Positions 32,878 to 42,605 of a DNA stretch of 64,000 nt are shown here, piece by piece. Under the pieces are notes generated by a model that was given only the letters and a program-made list of their open reading frames with translations, was not told the origin of the DNA and did no database searches. Made by a program: the position numbers and the translations under genes. Origin of the DNA: Sphaerochaetaceae bacterium. GTDB taxonomy: Bacteria; Spirochaetota; Spirochaetia; Sphaerochaetales; Sphaerochaetaceae. The stretch is taken from positions 1 to 64,000 of the forward strand of contig JAILPZ010000009.1 in NCBI GenBank assembly GCA_024699225.1, in the 5' to 3' direction. The stretch's first letter is position 1. Each line of letters opens with the position of its first letter.

Positions 32878-33864
32878 TTACTTTTTCTTCTTAATCTTTG
32901 GTTTGTGTACAGTAAAGTAATAAAGAATTCCAAGAAGAATACACAGACCTACAACACCTAAGATTACAATCAGAGGATTTGCAGTAATCCATGTTCCCTG
33001 AACTTCTTCTTTTCTCACCTCTGCAGTTTGTTCTGCAGATTCCAGAGCCTTTGAAACAGCCTCAGCAAGAGGAACTGAAGGAACCTCAGGGACAACCTCT
33101 TCTGTCTGCTTAACAGCAACCTCAGGAACTACAGATAAAGAAGCAGCAAACTCTGCTACTGCGTTCTCTGCAGCCTTTGCCATTACAAGAATATCTGAAA
33201 GAGCGGGACTCTCTGTAAAAGAGCAGGAATTATTCTCATCAAGGACAACGGAGAAATTATCAGAAAGATAATTCTTTACACTCTGAATTTCTTCATCCGT
33301 GAAATCATGCGGGAAAGATACTGTAAGATTCTCATCTGTGAAAACAGCTGAGAGTACTCCGTATTCCGTATTAACGTCATATGTTACTGAAGAGTCAGAG
33401 ACAGTCAGCTTTGTTAAAGGAACATATGAAGGATCTGAATACTGTTTTACATAGTCTTCAAGCTGATAATCAATGAATAATGTAAAATCTTTAACATCTT
33501 CAAGAGACAGACCTGTAACTGTTACAGAACCTTCTGTTTCATAGTTGAATTCAGCATTCTGAAGGATACTGTAGTCAGAGCTTATTAAAGATATTAAGGC
33601 TTTTACACTTTCGGCAGAAAATGCTGACGGATAAGAAATTACCGCATTCCCTTCTTCTGCAGAAATCTTAAATGAACTTCCGTTAAAATCATGGGACCAC
33701 TCGTAAACTTCCTTTTCCTCACTTTCTACTGCCACCGGTTCTGTTGCAGCTGGTTCTGCAACCTCAACAGGTACAACCTCGGCCTCTTTGACGGCAACTG
33801 TTGAGCAGCCTGCAAGGATTATGAGAACAAGCAAAAAAACGGAAATAACAGAATAGCGTTTCAT
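32878..33864 (-). CDS. dual-anchored periplasmic lipoprotein, paralogue A
   Basis: This 328-residue protein has signal and lipobox LAGC (Cys about residue 20). An acidic Pro/Glu/Val linker (residues 25-50) follows, then two alpha/beta repeats with the pattern ISYP(S/H)xF(S/T)xExxxxLxxxxSxxY. A Pro/Glu/Val stretch and a C-terminal membrane helix (PLIVILGVVGLCILLGILYYFTV) with basic end KPKIKKKK complete it. The topology places the body in the periplasm, with one lipid anchor and one helix anchor in the inner membrane. It is unrecognised as a family. The gene upstream (33933-35027) encodes a paralogue with the same layout; the two are 68 nt apart. Confidence 0.75.
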   Translation of the reverse strand: MKRYSVISVFLLVLIILAGCSTVAVKEAEVVPVEVAEPAATEPVAVESEEKEVYEWSHDFNGSSFKISAEEGNAVISYPSAFSAESVKALISLISSDYSILQNAEFNYETEGSVTVTGLSLEDVKDFTLFIDYQLEDYVKQYSDPSYVPLTKLTVSDSSVTYDVNTEYGVLSAVFTDENLTVSFPHDFTDEEIQSVKNYLSDNFSVVLDENNSCSFTESPALSDILVMAKAAENAVAEFAASLSVVPEVAVKQTEEVVPEVPSVPLAEAVSKALESAEQTAEVRKEEVQGTWITANPLIVILGVVGLCILLGILYYFTVHKPKIKKKK

Positions 33865-33932
33865 TATAGACTCCTGTTGGGAAAAAGCAGAAAGAGGTCT
33901 GCCTACAGGACAGACCCCAATCTGATTATTAC

Positions 33933-35027
33933 TTATTTCTTCTTTCTGTAAACAAGGAAGTAGTAAGCACAGGCTGCTACGAGCAGTACAATTATGATAA
34001 TAAGGATAACTGTACCGGCACTTGACTTCTTGGCTTCAACTTCTTCAGGAAGCTCGATTGAAGAAACAACTTCCTTGGCCTTTTCAACAACTTCAGAAGA
34101 TTTCTCAGCAACTGTTTCTGCAGCCTTCTGAGCAACTTCCTTTGTTGCCTCAACAGCCTTTTCTGCTGTTTCCTTAACTGTCTCTACAGCAGTTTCTACA
34201 GCAGTTTTAACAACTTCCTTCTCTTCTGCTGCCGGAACATACTGGGCAAGAGCATCCACATCTGAGCTTGAAGCTGAAAGGAAAGATACAACTTCAGCAT
34301 AAGTTACTGTCTCAGGATATGTAACACTAAGAAGACCATCCTCAACAAGTTCAACTGTTGTTCCTTCAAGATAGCTGGGGTATGAAGCAAGAAGAGCTTC
34401 TCTTACAGCAAGAAGACTTTCAACAGAAACTGTCTCAGGATAACTGATATAGGCTCCACCCTTGTAGAACTTAAACTCAAGTTCCTGTCCGTTGACTGAT
34501 ACTGTGTAAACAAGAGCTCCGTCCTCATCAAAGGTAATCTTTGTGTTCTGAACATCTTCAGCACCGGCTGCAACAGCTACATAATGGTCAAGATACATAT
34601 CAAGGATCTCTGTAGCGAGAATTGCATCCTCCTTGGAAAGACCCTTTATCTCATAGTCTGCATTCTCTGACGGTCCATAGGTAACTCCATCAAGGATTGC
34701 ACCATAATCATTAAATAAAGCAGCAGCAAAAGCGTTAACATCTTCCGCAGTAACAGATGCAGGAACTGTTACATATGTAACACCATCATAAATTGCAAAT
34801 ACAACGAAACCATCACCAAGCTGCTTTTCCCATACTACTGCTGCAGGTTCTTCAACAACCGGTTCTTCAACAACCGGTTCTTCAACAACTGGTTCTTCAA
34901 CAGCTTCAATCATGGCTACAGGAACTGTAACCTCTTTAACATCTCCTGTATCTACAGAAGCAACTGAGCAGCTGACTGCAGCAAGAAGAACTGCTGCCAG
35001 TAAAATAATCTTTGAAAAATGCTTCAC
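33933..35027 (-). CDS. dual-anchored periplasmic lipoprotein, paralogue B
   Basis: This 364-residue protein starts at GTG 35027 (KHFSKII), set by GGGAGG 8 nt upstream. The lipobox is AVSC (about residue 17), followed by four EEPVV repeats. Repeated alpha/beta units carry VTVPASVTAEDVNAFAAAL and ISYPETVSVESLLAVREAL. A long Lys/Glu/Ala/Val amphipathic helix with about 11-residue periodicity (TAVETVKETAEKAVEATKEV...) follows, and then a C-terminal helix (VILIIIIVLLVAACAYYFLVY) with tail RKKK. It may bridge the outer and inner membrane if the lipid sits in the outer membrane (inference). It is paralogous to the 32878-33864 product. Confidence 0.75.
   Translation of the reverse strand: MKHFSKIILLAAVLLAAVSCSVASVDTGDVKEVTVPVAMIEAVEEPVVEEPVVEEPVVEEPAAVVWEKQLGDGFVVFAIYDGVTYVTVPASVTAEDVNAFAAALFNDYGAILDGVTYGPSENADYEIKGLSKEDAILATEILDMYLDHYVAVAAGAEDVQNTKITFDEDGALVYTVSVNGQELEFKFYKGGAYISYPETVSVESLLAVREALLASYPSYLEGTTVELVEDGLLSVTYPETVTYAEVVSFLSASSSDVDALAQYVPAAEEKEVVKTAVETAVETVKETAEKAVEATKEVAQKAAETVAEKSSEVVEKAKEVVSSIELPEEVEAKKSSAGTVILIIIIVLLVAACAYYFLVYRKKK
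34846..34905 (-). repeat. 15-bp coding tandem repeat, four copies
   Basis: GGTTCTTCAACAACC (plus-strand reading) is repeated four times with one to two changes in the last copies. It encodes EEPVV units in the linker just after the lipobox of the lipoprotein. Being a multiple of 3, copy-number change would lengthen the linker without a frameshift. Confidence 0.9.
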
Positions 35028-35160
35028 GTATTTTCCTCCCAAATTATTGTTATCATTTTGGACACAATTCAGTGCCACATATAGTATAACAAGGTAAGGG
35101 CAATAAAATTACAAAAAATAATTAGAATCTGAAAAAAATAAGAAACTGGAGAAATGCCCT

Positions 35161-35189
35161 TAAAAACAAAAAACCCGTATTAATACGGG
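35161..35189 (-). terminator. terminator of small basic protein gene
   Basis: On the minus strand CCCGTAT-TA-ATACGGG (35174-35189) is followed by TTTTTTG, 15 nt past the stop at 35204. Confidence 0.8.
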
Positions 35190-35203
35190 CCTTCTGTTAT
35201 GAA

Positions 35204-35374
35204 TTACATTAAATCCTTCGGCTTGCGGGCTGTATTGCCTGTCTTTGTGCAATATGCAAGATGGTGAAGCTTACCATTCTCAAAAACAGACTTAGTCTTA
35301 ATCTGACCACCCCAGCGGCTTGTAAGGACCTTCTCTCCGCCACGCTTGGCGTTCTTTGAAACGGCTCCTGCCAT
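35204..35374 (-). CDS. small basic conserved-looking protein
   Basis: This 56-residue, strongly basic protein begins MAGAVSKNAKRGG and ends TARKPKDLM. It has two Cys-free turns and a WGGQIKTKSVFENGKLHHLAYC segment. I do not recognise the family. The ATG at 35374 is set by a strong GGAGGAATAAT leader; an upstream extension lacks one. Basic charge suggests nucleic-acid or ribosome association. It has its own terminator and is divergent from yidD. Confidence 0.7.
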   Translation of the reverse strand: MAGAVSKNAKRGGEKVLTSRWGGQIKTKSVFENGKLHHLAYCTKTGNTARKPKDLM

Positions 35375-35458
35375 ATTATTCCTCCAAAAGAATCTCAATA
35401 ACTGAGATAATATATACCAATTGAGCTGTGAAAGTCAAACACCATCAAATGCAAAGAC

Positions 35459-35487
35459 TTGAAAGATTTACTTTCGGCATGTATTTT
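35459..35487 (+). promoter_or_regulatory. promoter of yidD (leaderless)
   Basis: TTGAAA (35459-35464), a 17-bp spacer and TATTTT (35482-35487) are followed by 6 nt and then the ATG. No Shine-Dalgarno is present. Confidence 0.55.
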
Positions 35488-35493
35488 TAACCC

Positions 35494-35793
35494 ATGAAGA
35501 TAGGTCTTGTAAAGAGGGTTTACCTTTTTCCGGTACGTTTTTATAAAAAACACATCTCCCCTGCCCTGGGCGGGAACTGTATCTATACCCCTTCATGCTC
35601 TTCCTACTTTGAAAAATCAGTAATAGAACACGGAATACTTAAAGGTACAATTCTCGGACTTGCAAGAATATTAAGGTGCAACAGACTGTTTATGGGTGGT
35701 CCTGACGAGGTTCCCAAATACTTTACATTCAAAGCCCTGAAAGAACCCTATACCATATACAGACGTCACTATTTCAGAAAAGACAAAAACTAA
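35494..35793 (+). CDS. yidD: membrane protein insertion efficiency factor YidD
   Basis: This 99-residue protein has the YidD signature: N-terminal amphipathic segment, then RFYKKHISPALGGNCIYTPSCSSYFEKSVIEHG (Cys-rich core) and GGPDEVP. YidD assists YidC-dependent insertion at the inner membrane. It is usually beside rnpA/yidC, but here it is alone, convergent with udk (4-nt overlap). The message seems leaderless. Confidence 0.94.
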   Translation: MKIGLVKRVYLFPVRFYKKHISPALGGNCIYTPSCSSYFEKSVIEHGILKGTILGLARILRCNRLFMGGPDEVPKYFTFKALKEPYTIYRRHYFRKDKN

Positions 35794-36407
35794 CCGTTTA
35801 TGTGGGTTACAAAGGAAATGAGAACCGACATGGCCTTTTCATTGTAACCGCCTTCAGGAATAATCAGATCAGCATAGTCCTTTGTGGGCTCAATAAACTC
35901 CATATGGCCGGGCCTTACAACCTCAAGGTACTGCTTAATAACAGATTCCATGGTTCTTCCTCTTTCCTTTATGTCTCTCTGAAGTCGTCTTATGAATCTT
36001 ATGTCAGCAGGAGTATCTACAAAGATCTTAAGATCAAGAAGTTTTCTGATCTCAGGGTCATGAAGAACCATAAGGCCGTCAAGAATAATTAGCGGGGCCG
36101 GTTCAACATGCACAGTCTCAGCTTTTCGTGAATGTCTTACAAAGTCATACTGAGGCATTTCAATAGCCTTACCGTTTTTAAGGTCCTGGAGCTGAGAGAT
36201 AAGAAGCTCAGTTTCAAAGGCATCCGGTCTGTCAAAGTTTACTGCCGTGATATTGGAGTTGTTTACAAAAGCTGCACTGCGGTAGTAGTTATCCTGCTCA
36301 ATAATTACAAAGTCCGGGCATACTTCTCCGATTTTGCGTACAACTGTTGATTTTCCGCTTCCGGTTCCGCCTGTAATACCAATAATCTTGACTTCCATTG
36401 TTTTCAT
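35790..36407 (-). CDS. udk: uridine kinase
   Basis: This 205-residue P-loop kinase has Walker A GITGGTGSGKST (residues 10-21), DNYYRS, the substrate lid region NFDRPDAFETELL and IFVDTPADIRFIRRLQRD. It phosphorylates uridine or cytidine in pyrimidine salvage. Length is standard. Its start overlaps the galM stop by 4 nt; it is the last gene of the ftsH-lepA-galM-udk string. Confidence 0.92.
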   Translation of the reverse strand: MKTMEVKIIGITGGTGSGKSTVVRKIGEVCPDFVIIEQDNYYRSAAFVNNSNITAVNFDRPDAFETELLISQLQDLKNGKAIEMPQYDFVRHSRKAETVHVEPAPLIILDGLMVLHDPEIRKLLDLKIFVDTPADIRFIRRLQRDIKERGRTMESVIKQYLEVVRPGHMEFIEPTKDYADLIIPEGGYNEKAMSVLISFVTHING

Positions 36408-37405
36408 CCCCTTTCAGAATCAGTTGAGAAACTGTATGTTGTAGAACTTTCAAAAATCTGGCCACCCTTTACCGTACAGGACGGAAAGCTTTCTATATTG
36501 GGTGTGTCAGGATAAAACTGTGTTTCAAGACAGAGAGCCTGGTAGTTGCTGTAGCCCAGCTCTGATTTTGCAAGAGTGTTTGAAGTATAGAACTGAAATG
36601 AAGGAAGGTCAGTGTAGCAGTCCATGACTCTTCCGCTGTCAGGGTCAGTTATTCTTGCAAAGTGTGTGTAGCCGCGGCTCTTTCCGCCATCTCTTCTTAC
36701 AGTATACGGATGGTCGTAGCCTCCGGCCTCTTCTATGTTAAGACCTATCTCGTGTTCAGTTGAAAAATCAAAACAAGTGCCTGCAGTATTCATAAGGGCT
36801 CCGGTAGGAACCTTTCTTTCATCAAGGACTGCCATGGAATCTGAATCAAAAACAGCCTTTTCCCTCAGAATATCCTTACTGAAGTCTCCGCTGAGGTTGA
36901 AATAAGCATGGTTTGTAAGATTTACGGGACAGTCCTCAGAACAGAGGACCTTGTAATGAATGGTAAAGTTTCCACCGCTTGTCATGGTGTACTTAACCCA
37001 GGTATCCATGGTGCCGGGAAAGCCGTCATCTGCTTCATTTACACGCAGGTGGCAGAGAAAGCCGTTGTCAATCTTTCTCACTTCCCAGAATTTATGGATA
37101 AAGCTGTTCTTGCCGCAGTGGCACATTACATCTCCTTTATTGGGCTCGAAACTGTATGTTTTATCCCCGATTTTAAAAGAAGGTCCGCTGATTCTGTTGG
37201 CAAAGCGTCCTACTACAAAATTTAAAAAGCCCTTGCCTTCAAGGAGTTTCTGAGGATCATTCTTCCAGTTCGGATAGGTCAAAACTACATTTTCAACCTT
37301 GCCGTTTCTGTCCGGAACACAAAGAGATGAAATGTGGGCACCGAGGTTAAGAATTGAAAATGAATAAGAACCGTTTCTGAATGTGTACTCGGCAATTTTT
37401 TCCAT
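36404..37405 (-). CDS. galM: aldose 1-epimerase (galactose mutarotase)
   Basis: This 333-residue protein interconverts alpha and beta anomers of aldoses. The catalytic His lies in VNLTNHAYFNLSGD (near residue 172), an earlier active-site region is NFVVGRFANRISG (near 65), and the catalytic Glu lies in CLETQFYPDTPN (near 300). Length matches the family. AGGAAAG precedes the ATG, which shares a base with the lepA stop (TAATG), so the genes are translationally coupled. Confidence 0.94.
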   Translation of the reverse strand: MEKIAEYTFRNGSYSFSILNLGAHISSLCVPDRNGKVENVVLTYPNWKNDPQKLLEGKGFLNFVVGRFANRISGPSFKIGDKTYSFEPNKGDVMCHCGKNSFIHKFWEVRKIDNGFLCHLRVNEADDGFPGTMDTWVKYTMTSGGNFTIHYKVLCSEDCPVNLTNHAYFNLSGDFSKDILREKAVFDSDSMAVLDERKVPTGALMNTAGTCFDFSTEHEIGLNIEEAGGYDHPYTVRRDGGKSRGYTHFARITDPDSGRVMDCYTDLPSFQFYTSNTLAKSELGYSNYQALCLETQFYPDTPNIESFPSCTVKGGQIFESSTTYSFSTDSERG

Positions 37406-39219
37406 TATCTTTCCTCGTCATTGCTCTTGAGCACAGCAAGGAAGGCACGCTGAGGGATTTCGACATTTCCGACAAGCTTCATGCGCTTCTTTCCTTCTTT
37501 CTGTTTTTCAAGAAGTTTTCGCTTACGGGTAATGTCTCCACCATAACACTTGGCGGTAACATCTTTTCTGTAAGCATTAATTGTCTCACGTGCAATTATA
37601 TTACCACCTATTGCGGCTTGGATAGGAATTTTAAACTGCTGACGGGGAATTTCGGTCTGAAGCCTCTCACAAATCTGTCTTCCGCGCTGAACAGCACCCT
37701 GTCTGAAGACAAGCTGGCTCAGTGCATCCACAGGTTCTCCGTTTACAAGAATCTCCATACGGACAAGGTCTGTTTTCTTGTATCCTGTCACCTCATAGTC
37801 AAAAGAGGCATATCCTCTGGATATGGATTTTAATCTGTCGTAGAACTCAAAGAGAACCTCACTTAAAGGCATGTCGTAGATAAGCTCTACTCGTTTTTCG
37901 TCAATATATGTCAGAGAAGTCTGTACACCGCGCTTTTCAAGACAGAGACTGATAATAACGCCAAGGTAGGTAGCAGGAGCTATGATACTTGCCCTTATGT
38001 ACGGCTCCTCAACGTAATTTATTCTCATGGGATCCGGATAGTCCATAGGATTATCCACATACAGCTCTTCTCCGTTCTTCATGTGAATAAAGTATCTTAC
38101 GGATGGAGATGTAAAGACTATTGAAAGGTCAAACTCCCTTTCAATTCTCTCCTGAACAACCTCGAGGTGCAGAAGACCGAGAAAACCGCATCTGAAACCC
38201 TGACCAAGGGCGGCACTGCTGTCCTTCTCATATACAAGTGAAGCGTCATTGAGCTTAAGTTTCTCTATGGCGGAGAGCAGTTCCTCATAATCATTTGAAT
38301 CAACGGGATAGATTGATGAGAAAACTACAGGTTTTACTTCTTTAAAGCCCTCACAGGGAGAAGTTGCAGGATGGGATGCAAGGGTTACTGTATCACCGAC
38401 TCTGATATCACTGATAGTTTTGATTCCGGCTATGAAGTAGCCTACATCTCCGGCCTCAAGAGTTTTTGTTCTGATTAAATCAAGCTGGAAAATACCAACT
38501 TCCTCAACCTTGTAGACAGCCTTGCTGTTCATGAACATTATTTCCTGTCCCTCGGAAACAGTTCCTTCAAAGAGACGGAAATGAACTATAACACCGCGGT
38601 ACGGGTCGTAATGGCTGTCAAAAATAAGGGCCTTAAGCGGGTCTTCTGCTTTTCCCGCCGGAGGCGGAATGAGGTCTACTATAGCCTCATAGAGATTATC
38701 AACACCAAGACCTGTCTTGGCACTGACCTGAACGGCCATGGAAGAATCAAGTCCAAGGTCGTTGTCAATCTGGTGCATGCATGAGGGAATATCAGCACTG
38801 GCAAGGTCAATCTTGTTTATTACGGGAATAATCTCCAGTCCGTGCTCTATGGCCATGTAAAGATTGGCCAGAGTCTGGGCTTCAACACCCTGTGATGCAT
38901 CAATAAGCAAAAGGGCACCCTCACATGAGGAAATTGCCCTTGATACTTCGTATGAGAAATCTACGTGACCCGGAGTATCTACAAGATTAAGCTCGTAGAG
39001 CTCTCCGTTTCTGGCTGTATACGGAACGGTAACAGCCTGACTTTTTATTGTAATTCCGCGTTCACGCTCAATATCCATGTTATCAAGGATCTGAGACTGC
39101 GCAGGACCACGGGAAGTTACCAGACTTGCCTTCTCTATAAATCTGTCAGCAAGTGTACTCTTACCGTGGTCTATATGTGCAATAATGCAGAAATTTCTTT
39201 TATGAGCAGAGTCAACCAT
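37405..39219 (-). CDS. lepA: elongation factor 4 (LepA)
   Basis: This 604-residue ribosome-associated GTPase has G1 AHIDHGKST (near residue 14), G3 DTPGHVDF, G4 NKIDL, EF2-like domains, and the LepA-specific C-terminal domain (GGDITRKRKLLEKQKEGKKRMK). It remodels stalled or elongating ribosomes. It lies 9 nt downstream of ftsH and shares a base with galM. Confidence 0.97.
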   Translation of the reverse strand: MVDSAHKRNFCIIAHIDHGKSTLADRFIEKASLVTSRGPAQSQILDNMDIERERGITIKSQAVTVPYTARNGELYELNLVDTPGHVDFSYEVSRAISSCEGALLLIDASQGVEAQTLANLYMAIEHGLEIIPVINKIDLASADIPSCMHQIDNDLGLDSSMAVQVSAKTGLGVDNLYEAIVDLIPPPAGKAEDPLKALIFDSHYDPYRGVIVHFRLFEGTVSEGQEIMFMNSKAVYKVEEVGIFQLDLIRTKTLEAGDVGYFIAGIKTISDIRVGDTVTLASHPATSPCEGFKEVKPVVFSSIYPVDSNDYEELLSAIEKLKLNDASLVYEKDSSAALGQGFRCGFLGLLHLEVVQERIEREFDLSIVFTSPSVRYFIHMKNGEELYVDNPMDYPDPMRINYVEEPYIRASIIAPATYLGVIISLCLEKRGVQTSLTYIDEKRVELIYDMPLSEVLFEFYDRLKSISRGYASFDYEVTGYKKTDLVRMEILVNGEPVDALSQLVFRQGAVQRGRQICERLQTEIPRQQFKIPIQAAIGGNIIARETINAYRKDVTAKCYGGDITRKRKLLEKQKEGKKRMKLVGNVEIPQRAFLAVLKSNDEER

Positions 39220-39228
39220 ACTCCAACC

Positions 39229-41241
39229 TTAATCTGTTAAGTCAGTGTTCTTTGGACCAATGGCCTCAAAACCAAGAAGTTCACGAACCTCAGAATCGTC
39301 AAGAGTTTCCTTGACCATAAGCTCCTGTGCAAGCTTATCAAGCTGATCCTTATGTTCGTTAAGGAGCTTTCTGGCATTTTCAAGACAGGATTTGAGGATC
39401 TTCTGAATCTCCTTGTCAATTTTCTCTGCTGTGTACTCTGAGAAATCCTTGTGAGTTGCAATCTCACGGCCAAGGAAGAGCGGCTCACCTTCACTTCCGA
39501 GAGAAATGAAGCCAAGGTCACTCATACCCCACTCTGTTACCATACGTCTTGCAATCTCTGTTCCCTGCTTGATATCTGAGCTCGGTCCTGTTGAGGTCTG
39601 GCCGCCGATAATTTCTTCTGCAACATAGCCACCCATTGCCATGGTAATGTGGCTGAGAAGTGTACTCTTCTTGTAGTAGTTAACATCATCCTCAGGCAGT
39701 CCCATCGTTACACCGCCTGCATTTCCGTGCGGGATGATAGTTACCTTATACAGCGGGTCAATGTCCGGCAGATAGTAGTACAGAAGAGCATGGCCTGCCT
39801 CGTGATAGGCAGTCATTTTCTTATCCTCGTCCTTCATGACATGGCTCTTCTTGGCAACACCGAGAACCATCTTGTCTCTGGCCTGCTCAAAGTCCTGCAT
39901 GACAACAGTCTTTCTCTTTTCTCTTGTAGCAAAGAGAGCTGCTTCATTAACAAGGTTTGCAAGATCTGCACCGCTGGCGCCCGGAGTTGCACGTGCAATT
40001 CTTCTCAGATCAACACTGCTGTCGAGCTTAACCTTTGCTGCATGAATCTTAAGAATATCTTCTCTTTCCTGAATATCAGGAAGGGTAATGGCAACCTGTC
40101 TGTCAAAACGTCCCGGTCTGAGAAGTGCCGGATCAAGTACGTCTGCTCTGTTGGTGGCAGCAATAACAATAACGCCGGATGTTGTATCAAAACCATCCAT
40201 CTCAACCAGAATCTGGTTAAGTGTCTGCTCTCTTTCATCATGTCCGCCGCCAAGTCCGCTTCCTCTGGACCTTCCGACTGCGTCAATTTCGTCTATAAAC
40301 AGGATACACGGTGAATGCTTTCTGCCCTGGTCAAAGAGGTCTCTGACTCTTGCAGCACCCATACCTACAAACATCTCAACAAAATCAGATCCTGAAGTAT
40401 GGAAGAAAGATACACCGGCTTCACCGGCAACTGCCTTTGCAATAAGGGTCTTACCTGTTCCCGGAGGACCTACAAGCAGGACACCGCGAGGAATTCTTGC
40501 ACCAATTTCATTAAAGCGCTTAGGGTTCTTCAAGAACTCAACAACCTCTTCAAGCTCGTACTTTGCTTCCTTCTGGCCTGCAACATCCTTGAACTTGATT
40601 TTGACATCCTTGTCCGTGAACTGCTTTGCATGGCTCTTTCCGAACTGCATGAGCTGGCCATTGCCGGAGGCGCTCTTCATGAGCATGACATAGAATCCGA
40701 TAATGAAGATCCACGGCAGAAGTTCAAGAAGGATGGCAAGAATGGATATTTCCTGCTCACTGCTGCTGATAGTTACTTCGTTTTCCTCGAGGAAAGGAAG
40801 CAGGTTACTGTCCTGCATGGGAATTCTTGTGTAGTATTCGTTTCCGTTTGCAACAAAATAAACTGTTGAATCAGCCTTAATGTCTACGCTTTCAATTGTG
40901 CCGTTCTCAACTGCGTTCTTGAATGTAGTATAGTTAACTTCAATGCTTGTATTTCTTGATGAGAAAATTGTGAACATGAACATAAGAAGAATGGCTGCAA
41001 ATACTGCAAGACCTATTCTGTTCTTATGAGAACCAAACGGTGAAAAACCGCCGTTGTTTCCGGAATTGGGGTTCTGGCTGTTATTGTTTTTGCCTTCCTT
41101 ATTATCATTTCCCTTACCAGGCTCAAGAGAAGCATCACGCGGATGCCAGTAATCATCACCTTTAGGAGCCTTCTTTTCAGGTTTTTCTTTAGGGGTTTCT
41201 TCGTTATTTATCTGATCATCTTTTTTGATTTCATCGTCCAT
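39229..41241 (-). CDS. ftsH: ATP-dependent zinc metalloprotease FtsH
   Basis: This 670-residue membrane AAA+ protease has an unusual hydrophilic N-terminal extension of about 70 residues rich in Lys, Glu, Asn and Gly. Two membrane segments (about 75-95 and 175-195) flank the periplasmic domain. Walker A is GPPGTGKT and Walker B is [11 protein letters not shown]; the pore and SRH region is [13 protein letters not shown], and the zinc site is HEAGH (near residue 480). It degrades membrane and regulatory proteins. It is between tilS (50-nt gap) and lepA. Confidence 0.97.
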   Translation of the reverse strand: MDDEIKKDDQINNEETPKEKPEKKAPKGDDYWHPRDASLEPGKGNDNKEGKNNNSQNPNSGNNGGFSPFGSHKNRIGLAVFAAILLMFMFTIFSSRNTSIEVNYTTFKNAVENGTIESVDIKADSTVYFVANGNEYYTRIPMQDSNLLPFLEENEVTISSSEQEISILAILLELLPWIFIIGFYVMLMKSASGNGQLMQFGKSHAKQFTDKDVKIKFKDVAGQKEAKYELEEVVEFLKNPKRFNEIGARIPRGVLLVGPPGTGKTLIAKAVAGEAGVSFFHTSGSDFVEMFVGMGAARVRDLFDQGRKHSPCILFIDEIDAVGRSRGSGLGGGHDEREQTLNQILVEMDGFDTTSGVIVIAATNRADVLDPALLRPGRFDRQVAITLPDIQEREDILKIHAAKVKLDSSVDLRRIARATPGASGADLANLVNEAALFATREKRKTVVMQDFEQARDKMVLGVAKKSHVMKDEDKKMTAYHEAGHALLYYYLPDIDPLYKVTIIPHGNAGGVTMGLPEDDVNYYKKSTLLSHITMAMGGYVAEEIIGGQTSTGPSSDIKQGTEIARRMVTEWGMSDLGFISLGSEGEPLFLGREIATHKDFSEYTAEKIDKEIQKILKSCLENARKLLNEHKDQLDKLAQELMVKETLDDSEVRELLGFEAIGPKNTDLTD

Positions 41242-41291
41242 TTATATAACCTCTTTGAAAAAATATACCTATTTTAAACTAACTAGACAAG

Positions 41292-42605
41292 TCAAACGCC
41301 AAACTTAAAATAAAGTGTATGCTCAGCATTAAGATATCTGAGGGCCACACGGTTCCTGCCGCCAAAGATTTCTGCAGCTACTGCACATACACCGAAGCTA
41401 TCACAGATAAGGGGAACACGGGACCTTAGGGCTGACGGGATTTTCATGTCCTGAAGCAGTTTCAAAACTGTTTTCCTACCCTCTTTAAGAATTATATCAT
41501 CCCCGACTTTTACAAATCTTACGCTGAAAGAACCCTCTGACGGCAGTCTTATGTCTGTACTGCTCCCGGATTTTGAAAGTTCACAAATCATACCGGAGGG
41601 AAGGATGGTCTTTTCTCCCGGGACAAGCGGCTTACAGAAACTGTTAAACAGCAGATCTTCAGAAGCATCTGAAATAATGATTAAGGAGTCTGTGATACTT
41701 ACATGCGCTCCATTTGCACTTATTCTTCCGCTCTTCCCCAGAGATACTGTTTTTATAATTCTTGAGCAGAGTGTCTGCGGCATGCTCTTATAGCCAAAAA
41801 CATGGTCCCAGCAGCGGTACAGTTCCAGTGTCTTCTGAAGATCATTCATTTTATTAAAACTACTGATCTCAATTACGTTACCGGTACTTCCGCCTGACAT
41901 GGCCATGCAGAGATTTACGGCACGGTCGCGGATTGAAAGGATGCGTTTGCCGTAGTCCTCCATCACCGTCTTAAGGGAAGGAATAACATTTAAGCGTATG
42001 TCGTTGCGTTCATAATCCGGCAGTGCATTTGTACTGTCAGTACTCCATGAGAAACCCTGAGAAGCAACATAGTCTTCCAGGCAATCCCTTGAATAATCAA
42101 GAAGAGGCCTGATAATAACGCCGTTTTTCTCGCTGATTCCCCTGAGTGACGGGAGAGGTGCCTTTCTCATTATCTTCATGAGAACAGTTTCAATCTGATC
42201 ATCCTTATGATGAGCTGTAGCTATAAAATCAGAACCTGTTTTAAGTCTGAAATCTTCAAGTTCTGCATATCTTAAGCTTCTTGCAGCATCCTCCAAGCCG
42301 CCTTTTCTCCGGGAAGCCAGAGAAGAGACAGTGTTCTTTTGCAAATCTGCCACACTCAGCTTTAAACCGAGTTTCCTGCAGTTTTCCTTATTAAGAGTAA
42401 TCTCCCCTTCAAGTTCAGAATCAGTTCTGAGTCTGTGGTTAACATAAAGAGGGTGCACATGTTCCTTACCAAGGGTTTTAACACAAAGAATAAGAAGTGC
42501 AAGCGAATCACAGCCGCCAGAGAAAGCAACAACAAGATTCAGAGGCTTTTTAAAATCAGTTAGAAGCGTAACCGTGTCAGAGAACGCCCTTTCTGTTAAA
42601 TTCAC
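41292..42605 (-). CDS. tilS: tRNA(Ile)-lysidine synthetase
   Basis: This 437-residue enzyme converts C34 of tRNA-Ile(CAU) to lysidine. The PP-loop AFSGGCDSLALLIL is near residue 28, followed by THHKDDQ-like AHHKDDQIETVLM near residue 135 and RPLLDYSRDCLEDYV. C-terminal TilS domains are present but divergent. I chose the GTG at 42605 because GGAGGA lies exactly 8 nt upstream; longer starts would need TTG and lack such a site. It overlaps pth by 29 nt. Confidence 0.92.
   Translation of the reverse strand: MNLTERAFSDTVTLLTDFKKPLNLVVAFSGGCDSLALLILCVKTLGKEHVHPLYVNHRLRTDSELEGEITLNKENCRKLGLKLSVADLQKNTVSSLASRRKGGLEDAARSLRYAELEDFRLKTGSDFIATAHHKDDQIETVLMKIMRKAPLPSLRGISEKNGVIIRPLLDYSRDCLEDYVASQGFSWSTDSTNALPDYERNDIRLNVIPSLKTVMEDYGKRILSIRDRAVNLCMAMSGGSTGNVIEISSFNKMNDLQKTLELYRCWDHVFGYKSMPQTLCSRIIKTVSLGKSGRISANGAHVSITDSLIIISDASEDLLFNSFCKPLVPGEKTILPSGMICELSKSGSSTDIRLPSEGSFSVRFVKVGDDIILKEGRKTVLKLLQDMKIPSALRSRVPLICDSFGVCAVAAEIFGGRNRVALRYLNAEHTLYFKFGV

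Noticed and set aside
39649-40314. 221-codon open frame on the plus strand
   Set aside because: It is antisense to the conserved AAA+ domain of ftsH, and its Cys/Ser-rich composition is typical of a shadow frame.
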